DNA of 64,000 bases from Mesobacillus persicus (GCF_900109925.1 NZ_FOBW01000013.1:1-64000); one strand, 5' to 3'. Positions 11,425 to 21,503 are shown, numbered from the stretch's first letter. The notes: generated by a model not told the origin, from the letters alone. Made by a program: numbers and translations.

Positions 11425-12216
11425 TTGAAAAATAGAATGTTACTTGTAGTGAGTCTGGTATTTCTAATGACAGTTCTAACAGGCTGTATGGAATACGAAC
11501 AGGCCATCACTTCTGAAAGCGAAGGCTTTTGGAATGAATATATCGTTTATCCACTATCTTGGTTAATTGTTCACATGGCCGATTGGCTAGGTGGAAGCTT
11601 TGGACTTTCACTAATTGCGGTAACCATTCTTATTCGCTTTGCCATTTTGCCGCTAATGATTAAACAAACGAAAAGTTCGAAGGCCATGCAAGCGATTCAG
11701 CCTGAGATAAAGGAATTGCAAGCTAAATATAGCTCAAAGGATCAACAAACGCAGCAAAAACTTCAACAAGAGACCATGGCCTTATTCCAAAAGCATGGAG
11801 TCAATCCACTAGCGGGTTGTTTGCCAATTTTTGTTCAAATGCCAATCTTAATCGGTTTTTACCATGCAATTGTACGTACCCGAGAAATTGCTGGACATAA
11901 CTTCCTATGGTTCGAGCTTGGTGCACCAGATCCATTTTTCATTTTGCCACTTGTAGCGGGAATCACAACATTCCTACAGCAAAAGATTATGATGGTAGGA
12001 ATGCCAGATAATCCTCAAATGAAGATGATGCTTTGGATGATGCCAATTATGATTGTTGTTTTCGCCTTTAACTTACCTGCAGCCTTGCCTTTATACTGGG
12101 TTGTCGGAAATATTTTCTCTATTATTCAGACCTATTTTATTAAAGGGCCGGATTTGAAGAAGCAGCCAGCGACAGCAACAGCCACCGGCAAAGCGGGAGG
12201 AGCAAAGAAAAAGTGA
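11425..12216 (+). CDS. spoIIIJ: Membrane protein insertase YidC/SpoIIIJ
   Basis: YidC-type insertases place proteins in the cytoplasmic membrane; SpoIIIJ is also needed in the forespore for sigma-G activity. The 263-aa protein begins with a lipoprotein signal (lipobox LTGC, lipidated Cys21), followed by hydrophobic segments near residues 58-80, 130-150, 175-195 and 205-235 with the motif [14 protein letters not shown] between the first two. The start is the TTG at 11425, 9 nt after GGAGG; an ATG four codons later is possible. It overlaps jag by 4 bp. The position next to jag identifies it as SpoIIIJ rather than the paralog YqjG. Confidence 0.95.
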   Translation: MKNRMLLVVSLVFLMTVLTGCMEYEQAITSESEGFWNEYIVYPLSWLIVHMADWLGGSFGLSLIAVTILIRFAILPLMIKQTKSSKAMQAIQPEIKELQAKYSSKDQQTQQKLQQETMALFQKHGVNPLAGCLPIFVQMPILIGFYHAIVRTREIAGHNFLWFELGAPDPFFILPLVAGITTFLQQKIMMVGMPDNPQMKMMLWMMPIMIVVFAFNLPAALPLYWVVGNIFSIIQTYFIKGPDLKKQPATATATGKAGGAKKK

Positions 12217-12836
12217 AACAGATAACTGCTACAGGACAAACAGTCGAAGAAGCAGTAGAATCAGCACTAGCTCAATTACAGACTACGAAGGACCGCACCG
12301 AGATACAGATTGTTGATGAGGGGAAAAAAGGATTCTTTGGGATCTTTGGTTCAAGACCAGCGATTGTTAAAGTGACAGTTAAAATTGATCCTTTTGAAGA
12401 AGCAATCAACTACCTGAAAAAGATTAGCCATGAACTGGGAGCGCCGGCAGAAATTGAGCTCAAACAAGAGGGCAAACAAGTTCAGTTTATTTTAACAGGT
12501 GATAAGATCGCCTTATTGATAGGGAAAAGAGGACAGACTCTTAACTCTCTTCAGTACCTAACTCAACTAGTGATGAATCGTTATTCGAATCAATTTTATA
12601 CGGTTCTTTTGGATGCTGAGGATTACCGCAAAAGAAGAAATGATACCCTGGTTCAACTAGCAGAGCGTCTTGCTCAAAAGGCTTTAAGAACTGGCCAGGA
12701 GGTTGCATTAGAGCCTATGCCTTCATATGAACGAAAAGTGATTCATACAGCATTGGTGAAAAATAGGAAAGTAAAGACCTATTCAGACGGGAGTGACCCA
12801 CACCGTCACATCGTCATTACCCCTGCAGGGAAATAA
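12213..12836 (+). CDS. jag: RNA-binding protein Jag/KhpB
   Basis: This 207-aa protein has the family order: Jag_N domain (residues 1-52, with [12 protein letters not shown]), a KH domain (about 75-150, [13 protein letters not shown]) and an R3H domain (about 150-203, with [12 protein letters not shown] and [10 protein letters not shown]). It binds RNA, probably with KhpA, and is linked to cell-shape and division control in Gram-positives. The GTG start overlaps the spoIIIJ stop codon, implying translational coupling. Confidence 0.95.
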   Translation: MKQITATGQTVEEAVESALAQLQTTKDRTEIQIVDEGKKGFFGIFGSRPAIVKVTVKIDPFEEAINYLKKISHELGAPAEIELKQEGKQVQFILTGDKIALLIGKRGQTLNSLQYLTQLVMNRYSNQFYTVLLDAEDYRKRRNDTLVQLAERLAQKALRTGQEVALEPMPSYERKVIHTALVKNRKVKTYSDGSDPHRHIVITPAGK

Positions 12837-12854
12837 ATAGGCTATAGATTGATT

Positions 12855-12904
12855 AAGACTGAAGACAAACTCGGAGAATTCGAGCTTGCCTGCAGTCTTT
12901 TTTA
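12855..12904 (+). terminator. Intrinsic terminator of spoIIIJ-jag
   Basis: A long imperfect hairpin pairs AAGACTG (12855-12861) with CAGTCTT (12893-12899), with an inner CTCG/CGAG stem, followed by a T-rich run. Confidence 0.85.
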
Positions 12905-12961
12905 TTTTGTATGTAAATAGGACTATTGAATTTTTTTGCAAAGGATTTTTTTGTGAAACCG

Positions 12962-13199
12962 GTTGATTGGAGTGGAAGGCACGAAGACTCCTCGAAAATG
13001 AACTGCACATTTTCTCGTGCGTGGGCCTATTCAAGGATGACATTCAGTGTCCTGCGGGAGTGCAAGGCCAAGGGAGACCCCACAGGAGCGTAGCGACGAG
13101 GAGATAGAAAAGTAGAAGCGTCTCGAGGGGCTAGGCGCTGCAGCTAGACAGGCTCCCGGACTGCCCGCGGAAAGCGAAGTGCCTGGAGCGGAAATCAAC
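12962..13199. repeat. Large inverted-end intergenic repeat (family A, full-length copy) with nested family B segment
   Basis: It starts GTTGATTGGAGTGGAAGGC and ends GCCTGGAGCGGAAATCAAC, so the ends are inverted repeats. Inside are GCGGGAGTGCAAGG, GAGACCCCACAGGAGCG and CCGCGGAAAGCG blocks shared with copies at 26127-26316 and 35306-35433. A segment of about 70 bp (from CTCGAAAATGAACTGCAC) is shared only with the 26127 copy. The part 13104-13149 belongs to a second repeat family (GCGTC...GGCGCTGCAGCTAGAC), apparently inserted into this copy. Together with the terminator it fills most of the 608-bp jag-mnmE gap. Confidence 0.85.
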
Positions 13200-13274
13200 A
13201 CCTACGTTTAACACAAAAAAAACAGCCTTTAGAAAATAATCTATTTTAAAATCCTGTAGTATCCTGTTTTATTG

Positions 13275-13331
13275 TTATTCACATGTGGATAAGTTAAAAT
13301 AATAACTACTTCTTATGTTTGTTGTGGATAA
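13275..13331. other. DnaA-box group upstream of mnmE
   Basis: Three boxes, TTATTCACA (13275-13283), TGTGGATAA (13284-13292, directly adjacent) and TGTGGATAA (13323-13331), lie 115-170 bp before mnmE. In B. subtilis a DnaA-binding cluster is known in the jag-thdF(mnmE) interval, as far as I recall, so this may be conserved and may regulate mnmE or titrate DnaA. Confidence 0.7.
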
Positions 13332-13444
13332 GATTTAGCTAGAGATTATATTTTTTTCAATGTTGATGTGATATTCTATAAAAATTGGTGAACGAAGCCT
13401 GGTATAGATAGAAGTGCTTGTAGTTTTAGTTATGGGGTGAAAAG

Positions 13445-14830
13445 ATGGAGTTTGATACAATTGCCGCGATTTCTACTCCAATGGGAGAAGGAGCGATTGC
13501 GATTGTCCGCTTAAGCGGAGATGATGCTTTTAAAATAGCAGACAAACTATTCAAAGGAATAGGGAATAAAAAAATTGTAGAAGTTCCTTCACATACAATA
13601 CACTATGGTCATATGATTGACCCGAAGACCAATATGGTAGCAGAAGAGGTTATGGTTTCAGTAATGAAAGGCCCCAAGACATTTACGAAGGAAGATGTAA
13701 TTGAAATCAATTGTCATGGTGGTCTTGTGTCTGTTAACCGGGTACTCCAGTTAGTGCTAAGTGAGGGAGCAAGGCTTGCTGAGCCAGGTGAATTTACGAA
13801 AAGGGCTTTTTTAAATGGCCGAATCGATCTTTCACAGGCAGAAGCGGTTATTGACTTGATTCGTGCAAAAACTGATCGAGCGATGAATGTTGCACTGGGA
13901 CAAATGGATGGACGACTATCTAGACTCATTCGTAAGCTACGTCAGGAGATATTGGAGACACTTGCGCATGTGGAGGTCAATATTGATTATCCTGAGTATG
14001 ATGATGTCGAAGAAATGACCCATAATATGCTTCTAGAAAAATCTAGATATGTTCATAAGGAAATTGCAAAGTTACTTGAAACTTCGCAGCAAGGGAAAAT
14101 CCTTCGTGAAGGACTCTCAACCGTTATTGTCGGTCGCCCAAATGTCGGGAAATCTTCTTTATTGAACAGTTTAGTACAGGAAAATAAAGCAATTGTAACT
14201 GATATTCCAGGAACGACAAGGGATGTTATCGAGGAATATGTCAATGTTAGAGGTGTTCCATTAAGGCTTTTAGATACGGCAGGTATTCGAGAAACAGAGG
14301 ATATCGTCGAAAGAATCGGAGTAGAGCGATCTCGCCAAGTGTTGAAAGAAGCCGATTTAATTTTGCTTGTACTCAATTACTCGGATGAGTTAACGGAAGA
14401 AGATCACAATCTCTTTAAAGCTGTCGCAGGTATGGACGTGATTGTGATTGTCAATAAAACCGATTTACCTCAAAAGATGAATATGGACGAGTTACATGAA
14501 TTAGCTAAAGACTATAAAGTTGTCACGACTTCCTTAAAAGAAGATAAGGGAATTGATGAACTAGAAGAAGCAATCTCCTCATTATTCTTCTCAGGGGCGC
14601 TTGAAGCAGGAGATATGACTTACGTATCCAATAGCCGACATATCGCTTTGTTAAATCAGGCAAACCGATCAATCGAGGAAGCCATTAATGGAGTAGAAAG
14701 CGGTGTTCCCGTCGACATCGTTCAGATAGACTTAACCCGCTCATGGGAACTGCTCGGAGAAATCATCGGAGAAAGTGTTCACGAAAGCCTAATCGACCAA
14801 TTATTCTCCCAGTTCTGCTTAGGTAAATAG
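13445..14830 (+). CDS. mnmE: tRNA modification GTPase MnmE
   Basis: MnmE works with MnmG (next gene) to install the cmnm5 group on wobble uridine 34. The 461-aa protein has an N-terminal tetrahydrofolate-binding domain (1-118), a helical domain, and an inserted GTPase domain with G1 GRPNVGKS (230-237), G3 DTAGI and G4 NKTD. It ends FCLGK, keeping the C-terminal cysteine motif. The ATG at 13445 is preceded by GGGGTG. Confidence 0.98.
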   Translation: MEFDTIAAISTPMGEGAIAIVRLSGDDAFKIADKLFKGIGNKKIVEVPSHTIHYGHMIDPKTNMVAEEVMVSVMKGPKTFTKEDVIEINCHGGLVSVNRVLQLVLSEGARLAEPGEFTKRAFLNGRIDLSQAEAVIDLIRAKTDRAMNVALGQMDGRLSRLIRKLRQEILETLAHVEVNIDYPEYDDVEEMTHNMLLEKSRYVHKEIAKLLETSQQGKILREGLSTVIVGRPNVGKSSLLNSLVQENKAIVTDIPGTTRDVIEEYVNVRGVPLRLLDTAGIRETEDIVERIGVERSRQVLKEADLILLVLNYSDELTEEDHNLFKAVAGMDVIVIVNKTDLPQKMNMDELHELAKDYKVVTTSLKEDKGIDELEEAISSLFFSGALEAGDMTYVSNSRHIALLNQANRSIEEAINGVESGVPVDIVQIDLTRSWELLGEIIGESVHESLIDQLFSQFCLGK

Positions 14831-14848
14831 AAGCGTTAAGCTTTATTT

Positions 14849-14890
14849 GTTGATTGTAACGGAAGGCGAGTGCCTGGAGTGGAAATCAAC
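14849..14890. repeat. Short copy of family A repeat between mnmE and mnmG
   Basis: These 42 bp keep only the two ends: GTTGATTGTAACGGAAGGC joined to GAGTGCCTGGAGTGG, ending AATCAAC. It is an internally deleted form of the larger elements, inserted within the mnmE-mnmG operon. Confidence 0.75.
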
Positions 14891-14952
14891 AGCAACGTTA
14901 ACATAGCCTTTTATTTAGAATTTTATTTTAAGAAAGCAAAGGAGGCAGCCAA

Positions 14953-16842
14953 ATGCCATTTGAAGCCGGAAATTACGACGTAATCGTAATCGGTGCGGGT
15001 CATGCCGGTAGTGAAGCAAGTCTTGCGGCAGCACGCATGGGTGCCAAAACATTAATGATTACCATTAATCTGGATATGATTGCATTTATGCCATGCAACC
15101 CATCCATTGGTGGGCCAGCAAAAGGGATCGTTGTCAGAGAAATTGATGCATTAGGCGGTGAAATGGGCCGCAACATCGATAAAACATATATTCAAATGCG
15201 GATGCTAAACACAGGAAAAGGGCCAGCTGTACGAGCATTACGGGCTCAAGCAGATAAATTTGCCTATCAGCATGAAATGAAGAAAACAATGGAAGAAGAA
15301 CCGAACTTAACAATGGTTCAAGGAATGGTTGAACGGTTAATTGTCGAGGACGGTGTTTGTAATGGTGTCATTACAATGACAGGGGCAGAGTATCGTTCAA
15401 AAACAGTGGTCATTACGACTGGTACTTTTCTGCGCGGAGAAATTATCCTTGGTGAGTTGAAATACTCTAGTGGTCCCAACAATCAACAACCTTCGATTAA
15501 GCTTTCTGAACATCTAGAGGAGCTTGGTTTTGACTTGGCGAGATTTAAAACGGGAACACCTCCAAGGATCCATAGTAATACAATTGATTATTCTAAAACA
15601 GAGATTCAGCCTGGAGATGACACTCCACGAGCGTTCTCCTATGAGACAACAAAATATATTACGGAGCAGCTTCCTTGCTGGCTTACTTATACTAACGAAA
15701 AAACCCATCAAATTATCGATGAAAATCTCCATCGGTCACCGATGTTCTCAGGAATGATTAAAGGAACGGGACCGCGTTATTGCCCATCCATTGAAGATAA
15801 GGTTGTTCGATTTAATGATAAACCACGTCATCAAATATTCCTTGAGCCAGAAGGACGTCATACACAGGAGGTCTATGTTCAAGGCCTATCAACAAGCTTA
15901 CCTGAGGATGTGCAGCAGCAAATTCTAAGGTCGATTCCTGCCCTTGAAAATGCCAAAATGATGCGTCCTGGTTACGCGATTGAATATGATGCCGTTATTC
16001 CGACACAATTATGGCCGACTTTAGAAACAAAGGTCGTCAAGAACCTTTATACAGCCGGACAAATTAATGGAACCTCAGGTTACGAAGAGGCTGCTGGCCA
16101 GGGGTTAATGGCTGGGATCAATGCAGGAAGACGAGCCTTAGATAAAGAAGAATTGATTTTGAGCCGCTCTGACGCTTATATTGGTGTCATGATTGATGAC
16201 CTTGTGACAAAAGGGACGAATGAGCCGTACAGATTGCTGACTTCAAGAGCAGAGTATCGCTTATTGCTCCGTCATGATAATGCTGATTTACGTTTAACTG
16301 AGAAAGGGCATGAGCTCGGAATGATCTCCGAAGAACGTTACGAGCGTTTCATTCAAAAAAAGGAAGCTATTGATGCGGAAGTCCAAAGGCTTCGTTCCAT
16401 TATTATCAAGCCTTCGGAAGAGGTTCAGAGCCTTATTCGCTCACTTGGTGGTAGTGAATTAAAGGATGGAATTCGTGCTTCTGACTTTATTAAGAGAACG
16501 GAAATTTCATATGAGCATATTAAAAAGCTGATTCCACCAGAAGTAGAATTGGATACAGACGTAGAAGAACAAGTTGAAATCCAAATCAAGTATGAGGGTT
16601 ATATTGAAAAATCATTGCAACAAGTGGATCGTTTGAAAAAAATGGAGAACAAAAAGATTCCGGAGAACATTGATTATGATGCCATTACAGGGATTGCAAC
16701 TGAGGCTCGACAAAAGTTGAAGGATGTCCGTCCGCTTTCAATTGCCCAGGCTTCTCGTATTTCTGGTGTAAACCCTGCGGATATTTCCATCCTATTAGTT
16801 TATATTGAACAGGGTAAAATCGCACGGGTATCAAATGATTGA
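14953..16842 (+). CDS. mnmG: tRNA uridine 5-carboxymethylaminomethyl modification enzyme MnmG
   Basis: MnmG (GidA) is the FAD-dependent partner of MnmE in wobble-uridine modification. The 629-aa protein has the Rossmann FAD motif GAGHAGSEA (14-22), the GidA signature GPKG-like region [21 protein letters not shown], and a C-terminal domain with [19 protein letters not shown] that binds MnmE and tRNA. The ATG at 14953 follows AAAGGAGGCAGCCAA. RsmG follows after 29 bp. Confidence 0.98.
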   Translation: MPFEAGNYDVIVIGAGHAGSEASLAAARMGAKTLMITINLDMIAFMPCNPSIGGPAKGIVVREIDALGGEMGRNIDKTYIQMRMLNTGKGPAVRALRAQADKFAYQHEMKKTMEEEPNLTMVQGMVERLIVEDGVCNGVITMTGAEYRSKTVVITTGTFLRGEIILGELKYSSGPNNQQPSIKLSEHLEELGFDLARFKTGTPPRIHSNTIDYSKTEIQPGDDTPRAFSYETTKYITEQLPCWLTYTNEKTHQIIDENLHRSPMFSGMIKGTGPRYCPSIEDKVVRFNDKPRHQIFLEPEGRHTQEVYVQGLSTSLPEDVQQQILRSIPALENAKMMRPGYAIEYDAVIPTQLWPTLETKVVKNLYTAGQINGTSGYEEAAGQGLMAGINAGRRALDKEELILSRSDAYIGVMIDDLVTKGTNEPYRLLTSRAEYRLLLRHDNADLRLTEKGHELGMISEERYERFIQKKEAIDAEVQRLRSIIIKPSEEVQSLIRSLGGSELKDGIRASDFIKRTEISYEHIKKLIPPEVELDTDVEEQVEIQIKYEGYIEKSLQQVDRLKKMENKKIPENIDYDAITGIATEARQKLKDVRPLSIAQASRISGVNPADISILLVYIEQGKIARVSND

Positions 16843-16871
16843 TATAAATTTTAGCAGAAAGGGATTAGCCT

Positions 16872-17588
16872 ATGAATCCAGACCAATTTAAAGCAGCTCT
16901 TGCTGAGAAAGGGATTGTTCTCTCCGATCGGCAGATGGAGCAATATGAAATCTATTTCAAAACGCTTGTTGAGTGGAATGAAAAAATGAATTTAACGGCA
17001 ATTACTGAAAAAGAGGAAGTGTACTTAAAGCATTTCTATGATTCAATTTCGGCGGCCTTTTATTTTGACTTCAATAAGCCTTTTACGATTTGTGATGTTG
17101 GAGCTGGCGCTGGATTTCCGAGCATTCCCTTAAAAATTGCGTTTCCAAACTTGAACATCACCATTGTTGATTCCCTAAACAAGCGAATTTCCTTTCTTGA
17201 ACATTTGGCCAAGGAGCTTGGACTTGAGAATACACAATTCATCCATGACAGAGCTGAAACATTTGGGAAAAACCCATTATACCGAGAAAAGTACGAGCTT
17301 GTTATGGCTAGGGCGGTTGCAAGATTATCAGTTCTTAGTGAACTGTGTCTGCCTTTAGTTCAAATGGACGGTACCTTTATTGCCATGAAGGGTGGCCAGG
17401 CGGAGGAAGAAATCCAAAGCGGAAAAAAGGCACTTGATGTGCTCGGTGGAAAAGTGAAAAGTGTACATTCCTTTAAACTCCCCGTTGAAGAAAGTGAACG
17501 GAATATATTAGTGATTGAAAAAAAGAAGAAAACACCGAAGCAGTACCCGAGGAAACCAGGTACCCCAAACAAAACTCCTATCGAATAG
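16872..17588 (+). CDS. rsmG: 16S rRNA (guanine-N7) methyltransferase RsmG
   Basis: RsmG methylates G527 of 16S rRNA (E. coli numbering) using S-adenosylmethionine. The 238-aa protein carries the SAM-binding motif [15 protein letters not shown] (residues 75-89) and the later [14 protein letters not shown]. Its C-terminal tail is very basic ([14 protein letters not shown]). It lies 29 bp after mnmG, so they are probably cotranscribed. Confidence 0.96.
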   Translation: MNPDQFKAALAEKGIVLSDRQMEQYEIYFKTLVEWNEKMNLTAITEKEEVYLKHFYDSISAAFYFDFNKPFTICDVGAGAGFPSIPLKIAFPNLNITIVDSLNKRISFLEHLAKELGLENTQFIHDRAETFGKNPLYREKYELVMARAVARLSVLSELCLPLVQMDGTFIAMKGGQAEEEIQSGKKALDVLGGKVKSVHSFKLPVEESERNILVIEKKKKTPKQYPRKPGTPNKTPIE

Positions 17589-17692
17589 GGGTACCTTCTC
17601 TTTAAAATTAGTTTATAATAATATTTAGATGCAGGAACTTGTCTTTATATATTGAATATGTTAAAGGGAGTTTCGTAAAGGTGGTGCAGGGA

Positions 17693-18571
17693 ATGAAGCC
17701 TTCTTTTTCACGCTTCTTTGGTTTGGGTGAAAAGCAGGAACAGCAGGAAGAACAATTGGAACAGATAGAAGTAGAAGTAGAGAAACCGATAGAACGAGAT
17801 GAAATAAAAAAAATCCCGATTGATGATATCGTTCCGAACCGATTTCAGCCAAGGACGGTGTTTGACGATGAGAAAATTGAGGAGCTCGCCCGTACAATCC
17901 ACACGCACGGAGTGATTCAACCTATCGTCATCAGGGAATTTGAAAATGGAAAGTATGAAATCATCGCAGGTGAGCGCCGCTGGCGGGCGATGAAAAAACT
18001 TGGATGGGATGAAGTTCCAGCCATTATCAATAATTTAAGTGATGCAGAGACCGCATCGGTTGCCTTAATTGAAAATCTTCAACGGGAAGAATTGTCTCCA
18101 ATTGAGGAGGCGATTGCCTATGGCAAGTTATTAGAAATTCATAGCTTAACGCAGGAAGCATTGGCCCAGCGCTTAGGTAAGGGACAATCTACGGTTGCGA
18201 ATAAGCTTCGATTGCTAAAGTTGCCTCAAGAAGTTCAGGATGCACTATTAAATAAATTGATTTCCGAACGTCATGCACGGTCGTTAATTCCACTTAAAAA
18301 TCCTGAAAAACAGGTTCAGCTGTTGAACGAAATCATAGAGAAATCTCTTAATGTCAAACAAACTGAACTTAGGGTAGAGAAAATGCTTAATCAGTCCACT
18401 GAGAAGCCGAAACCAAAGCGTAAGGCCTTCAGTAAGGATGTGCGCATTGCGGTCAACACGATTCGTCAATCCTTGTCTATGGTTTCCGATTCAGGGATTA
18501 ATTTAAAGTCTGAAGAAGAAGAACATGAGGACTACTATCAAATTACCATTCAAATTCCTAAAAAGAAATAA
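17693..18571 (+). CDS. noc: Nucleoid occlusion protein Noc
   Basis: Noc is a ParB-like CTPase that binds NBS sites and blocks FtsZ assembly over the nucleoid. I start at the ATG at 17693 (292 aa), since the protein then begins [13 protein letters not shown] like B. subtilis Noc, whose N-terminal amphipathic helix binds the membrane; the open frame extends 18 codons further up. It has the CTP-binding motif GERRWRA, the [14 protein letters not shown] block, and a helix-turn-helix ([20 protein letters not shown]). It resembles parB downstream, but the FSRFFGLG start and the gene order separate them. Confidence 0.95.
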   Translation: MKPSFSRFFGLGEKQEQQEEQLEQIEVEVEKPIERDEIKKIPIDDIVPNRFQPRTVFDDEKIEELARTIHTHGVIQPIVIREFENGKYEIIAGERRWRAMKKLGWDEVPAIINNLSDAETASVALIENLQREELSPIEEAIAYGKLLEIHSLTQEALAQRLGKGQSTVANKLRLLKLPQEVQDALLNKLISERHARSLIPLKNPEKQVQLLNEIIEKSLNVKQTELRVEKMLNQSTEKPKPKRKAFSKDVRIAVNTIRQSLSMVSDSGINLKSEEEEHEDYYQITIQIPKKK

Positions 18572-18580
18572 TACTAGAAT

Positions 18581-18612
18581 GTGAGAAACGGTGAATGTTT
18601 CTCGCTTTTTTT
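18581..18612 (+). terminator. Intrinsic terminator of noc
   Basis: GTGAGAAAC pairs with GTTTCTCGC around a 7-nt loop, followed by eight T residues. It separates noc from the soj-spo0J pair. Confidence 0.88.
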
Positions 18613-18770
18613 TGTAGATTATTAGATTACTAACTTTGTTTTTTATAAATTTCCCATTTAGTTTATGATAAAATAAAATACATGATTAATTTTAATAGAT
18701 AGTAGCTTTGATTTTATAAATTCTTTCTCATTTCTAAACAGAAGTTATCGGTTCGAAGGTAGGTGACAAT

Positions 18771-19532
18771 GTGGGCAAAATCATTGCAATTGCTAACCAG
18801 AAGGGCGGGGTTGGAAAGACAACCACCTCAGTGAACTTGGGTGCCTGCTTAGCATATATAGGAAAAAAGGTTTTATTAGTGGATATCGACCCACAAGGTA
18901 ATGCCACAAGTGGTGTTGGGATTGAAAAGGCAGATGTGAACCAGTGTATTTATGATGTTCTCGTTGATGATGTTGCAGCCAAATCAGTCATTTTGCCAAC
19001 AGCAGTGGAAAATTTATTCGCAATTCCTGCGACAATTCAATTAGCAGGCGCAGAAATTGAGTTAGTGCCAACTATTTCCCGGGAAGTTAGATTAAAGAGG
19101 GCCCTTGAAGAGGTTAAAGACGAGTTTGACTTTATTCTGATTGATTGCCCACCTTCACTAGGATTACTGACACTTAACTCCCTTACTGCTTCAGATGCTG
19201 TGCTAATCCCAGTTCAGTGTGAGTATTATGCATTAGAGGGATTAAGTCAACTGCTGAATACAGTCCGCTTAGTTCAAAAGCATTTAAATCAGCATTTGAA
19301 AATAGAAGGAGTACTCCTAACGATGTTGGATGCCCGGACGAATCTCGGTATTCAAGTCATTGAAGAAGTGAAGAAGTATTTTCAGGACAAGGTTTATAAA
19401 ACCATTATCCCACGCAATGTTCGACTCAGTGAGGCCCCAAGTCATGGAGAGCCAATCATTATTTATGATCCAAAATCACGAGGTGCTGAGGTTTATCTAG
19501 ATCTTGCAAAGGAAGTGCTTGCCCATGGCTAA
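18771..19532 (+). CDS. soj: Chromosome-partitioning ATPase ParA (Soj)
   Basis: Soj is a Walker-type ATPase that acts with Spo0J in origin segregation and also regulates DnaA. The 253-aa protein has the deviant Walker A KGGVGKTT (11-18), DIDPQGNAT and the switch motif DCPPSLG. The start is GTG at 18771, with AGGTG upstream. It overlaps parB by 8 bp. A near-consensus Noc-binding site lies inside the gene (19074-19087). Confidence 0.97.
   Translation: MGKIIAIANQKGGVGKTTTSVNLGACLAYIGKKVLLVDIDPQGNATSGVGIEKADVNQCIYDVLVDDVAAKSVILPTAVENLFAIPATIQLAGAEIELVPTISREVRLKRALEEVKDEFDFILIDCPPSLGLLTLNSLTASDAVLIPVQCEYYALEGLSQLLNTVRLVQKHLNQHLKIEGVLLTMLDARTNLGIQVIEEVKKYFQDKVYKTIIPRNVRLSEAPSHGEPIIIYDPKSRGAEVYLDLAKEVLAHG
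19074..19087. promoter_or_regulatory. Candidate Noc-binding site (NBS) within soj
   Basis: ATTTCCCGGGAAGT matches the Noc palindrome ATTTCCCGGGAAAT at 13 of 14 positions. It lies in coding sequence for Ile-Ser-Arg-Glu-Val, so protein conservation could explain part of it. Binding is inferred. Confidence 0.5.
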
Positions 19533-20370
19533 AGGTTTAGGGAAAGGATTAAATGCCTTTTTTAGTATGGAAGTTGGAAAAGAAGAGACTGTGAAAGAAA
19601 TAAGTGTCCAGGAACTTCGGCCCAATCCTTACCAGCCACGTAAAATCTTCCAACAAGAGGCGATTGATGAATTAAAGAATTCCATCCTAGAACACGGGAT
19701 CTTGCAGCCACTAATTGTTAGGAAGAGTATAAAAGGATTTGAGATTGTTGTTGGAGAACGTCGATATCGTGCGGCTAAGGCAGCAGGACTAGAAACGGTA
19801 CCTGCTGTTGTAAGAGAATTCAATGAACAGCAGATGATGGAGCTTGCGGTCCTCGAAAACCTACAGCGTGAAGATTTAAACCCGATTGAAGAAGGCGCTG
19901 CATATCAGACATTGATTGAAAAGCTCGGCTTGACACAAGAAGAACTAGCTAAGCGTCTTGGTAAAAGCAGACCGCATCTTGCCAATCATATTCGATTACT
20001 AAGCTTGCCGCCGAAAATACAGGCGCTTATTTCAGATGGGAAAATCTCGATGGGACATGGCAGGGCACTGCTAGGATTACGGCAAAAGGAACGGCTTCAA
20101 GCAGTTGCAGAAAAGATAGTAAAAGAAGGATTAAACGTTCGGCAACTTGAACTTTTGATTCAGCAGTTAAACGATGCGGTTCCACGTGAAACGAAGAAAA
20201 AGCCAGAAAAAGATGTTTTCATTCGTAATCAGGAAACCCAACTTCGGGAACGTTTCGGAACAACTGTCACGATTAAGCAATCTAAAAATAAAGGCAAAAT
20301 TGAAATTGATTTCTTTTCAAAGGATGACCTTGATCGAATCCTTGAGTTAATCGGAAGAAATGATTCGTAA
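19525..20370 (+). CDS. spo0J: Chromosome-partitioning protein ParB (Spo0J)
   Basis: Spo0J binds parS, forms CTP-dependent sliding clamps and loads SMC at the origin. I start at the ATG at 19525 (281 aa, MAKGLGKGLNAFF), which gives the conserved N-terminus that stimulates ParA; the frame is open seven codons further. It shows the CTP-binding GERRYRAAKAAG, the ENLQREDLNPIEE block, the helix-turn-helix around KRLGKSRPHLANHIRLL, and a C-terminal dimerisation domain ending DLDRILELIG. It overlaps soj by 8 bp and ends before a terminator. Confidence 0.97.
   Translation: MAKGLGKGLNAFFSMEVGKEETVKEISVQELRPNPYQPRKIFQQEAIDELKNSILEHGILQPLIVRKSIKGFEIVVGERRYRAAKAAGLETVPAVVREFNEQQMMELAVLENLQREDLNPIEEGAAYQTLIEKLGLTQEELAKRLGKSRPHLANHIRLLSLPPKIQALISDGKISMGHGRALLGLRQKERLQAVAEKIVKEGLNVRQLELLIQQLNDAVPRETKKKPEKDVFIRNQETQLRERFGTTVTIKQSKNKGKIEIDFFSKDDLDRILELIGRNDS
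20178..20193. promoter_or_regulatory. parS-like site within parB
   Basis: GGTTCCACGTGAAACG matches the parS consensus TGTTNCACGTGAAACA at all but the two outer bases. B. subtilis also has a parS inside spo0J at this point of the gene, so conservation of position supports it. Confidence 0.7.
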
Positions 20371-20398
20371 GCTATCGTGTAGATAGCTTATTTTTTTA
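20368..20398 (+). terminator. Intrinsic terminator of soj-spo0J
   Basis: TAAGCTATC pairs with GATAGCTTA around a 5-nt loop, followed by seven T residues. The stem includes the parB stop codon. Confidence 0.9.
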
Positions 20399-20532
20399 TG
20401 CTCTGTTTTCGTAAAGGGACAGGATGTGAACCCTAGATTTAACTAGTCTGAACAAAATGAGTGGGAATCATTTCAATTTCATGCTATTTTAAGTCTATTG
20501 GTTTGAAATTAAAGGGTAATTAGGTGAGGAAT

Positions 20533-21252
20533 ATGTTTTTATTGGGGACAATTGTAAATGGACTGTTGATTGTGATAGGGGTTCTTCTAGGGAAATTGTT
20601 GCATCGGATTCCAGAGGGTATGAAAACAACAGTCATGTACGGAATTAGCCTTTCTGTTATTGTATTAGGTTTACAAATGGGATTTAAGAGTGAAAATTTC
20701 CTAATTGTAATCATTAGCCTTGTAGCTGGTGCTGTAATTGGTGAGTATTTTAACCTGGATGATAAATTAAACTCAGTAGGTCACTGGCTTGAAAAGAAAA
20801 TGGGTACCTCCTCAGGAGAAGGTAGCATCTCCCAAGGCTTTGTTACCGCGACCCTCATTTTTGTTATTGGTGCAATGGCTATTATCGGTGCTCTTGATAG
20901 CGGGATCCGGGGTGATCATGATGTACTATATACGAAAGCAATTATTGATGGTTTTACCGCATTAATTTTAACAACAACCTTAGGGGTGGGCGTTATTTTT
21001 TCCGCTATTCCAGTGATGCTTTACCAAGGGGCCATCGCTACGTTTGCTACACAAATCGATCGTTTTATTCCAACTGAGTTGATGGATAGCTTTATTGTTG
21101 AAGTTACAGCCTCGGGCGGCGTGATGATTTTTGCTATTGGCTTAAACTTAGCTGGTGTCACAAAAATCAAGGTAGCAAATCTATTACCTGGTATTCTTGT
21201 AACAGCAATAATTGTATCCGTTATTTATGGATATCAATCTTTTATTAATTAA
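20533..21252 (+). CDS. DUF554 family membrane protein
   Basis: This 239-aa protein is mostly hydrophobic, with about six or seven predicted membrane segments, and matches the DUF554 family (B. subtilis YdfK type): the start FLLGTIVNGLLIVIGVLLGK, GLQMGFKSENFL and ALDSGIRGDHDVL are typical. The ATG at 20533 has AGGTG 6 nt upstream; a GTG at 20524 is the other option. Its biochemical role is unknown. It stands alone after parB, convergent with yyaC. Confidence 0.85.
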   Translation: MFLLGTIVNGLLIVIGVLLGKLLHRIPEGMKTTVMYGISLSVIVLGLQMGFKSENFLIVIISLVAGAVIGEYFNLDDKLNSVGHWLEKKMGTSSGEGSISQGFVTATLIFVIGAMAIIGALDSGIRGDHDVLYTKAIIDGFTALILTTTLGVGVIFSAIPVMLYQGAIATFATQIDRFIPTELMDSFIVEVTASGGVMIFAIGLNLAGVTKIKVANLLPGILVTAIIVSVIYGYQSFIN

Positions 21253-21347
21253 TCACTATTTCGTGTGAACATAGATGGGGACTTATTAGGTTCAGCGGGC
21301 TTCAAGCAGTTCATTAGACCGGAAAAGGGATAACGGGATTCATAAAA

Positions 21348-21449
21348 GGTTCATGAAACCCGACAAGAATAAGTTTCGAGTAAAATGTGCTTCTTGAAGG
21401 CTCATGAGACAAGAAAGAGTAAGATTCGCTTAAAATGAGCTTCATGAAT
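21348..21449. repeat. Two imperfect tandem copies of a 51-bp unit
   Basis: Copies start GGTTCATGAAACC at 21348 and GGCTCATGAGACA at 21399, and both continue into (T/A)TTCG..TAAAATG(T/A)GCTTC(T/A)TGAA. Weaker partial units flank them (about 21310-21347 and from 21450). They lie in the 284-bp gap between the convergent DUF554 and yyaC genes. Function unknown. Confidence 0.7.
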
Positions 21450-21503
21450 GGTCGATGGTTCCAAGTTCAATCCTTAATTCGAGCAAATTAGCACCCTATA
21501 ACG

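Noticed and set aside
11425-11425. ATG at 11437 as the start of the insertase
   Set aside because: The TTG at 11425 has the better-spaced GGAGG and keeps the charged N-terminus of the signal peptide, although the ATG cannot be excluded.
12783-13043. Minus-strand frame over the jag end and repeat
   Set aside because: It combines the antisense of jag, a terminator and a repeat; it has no support as a gene.
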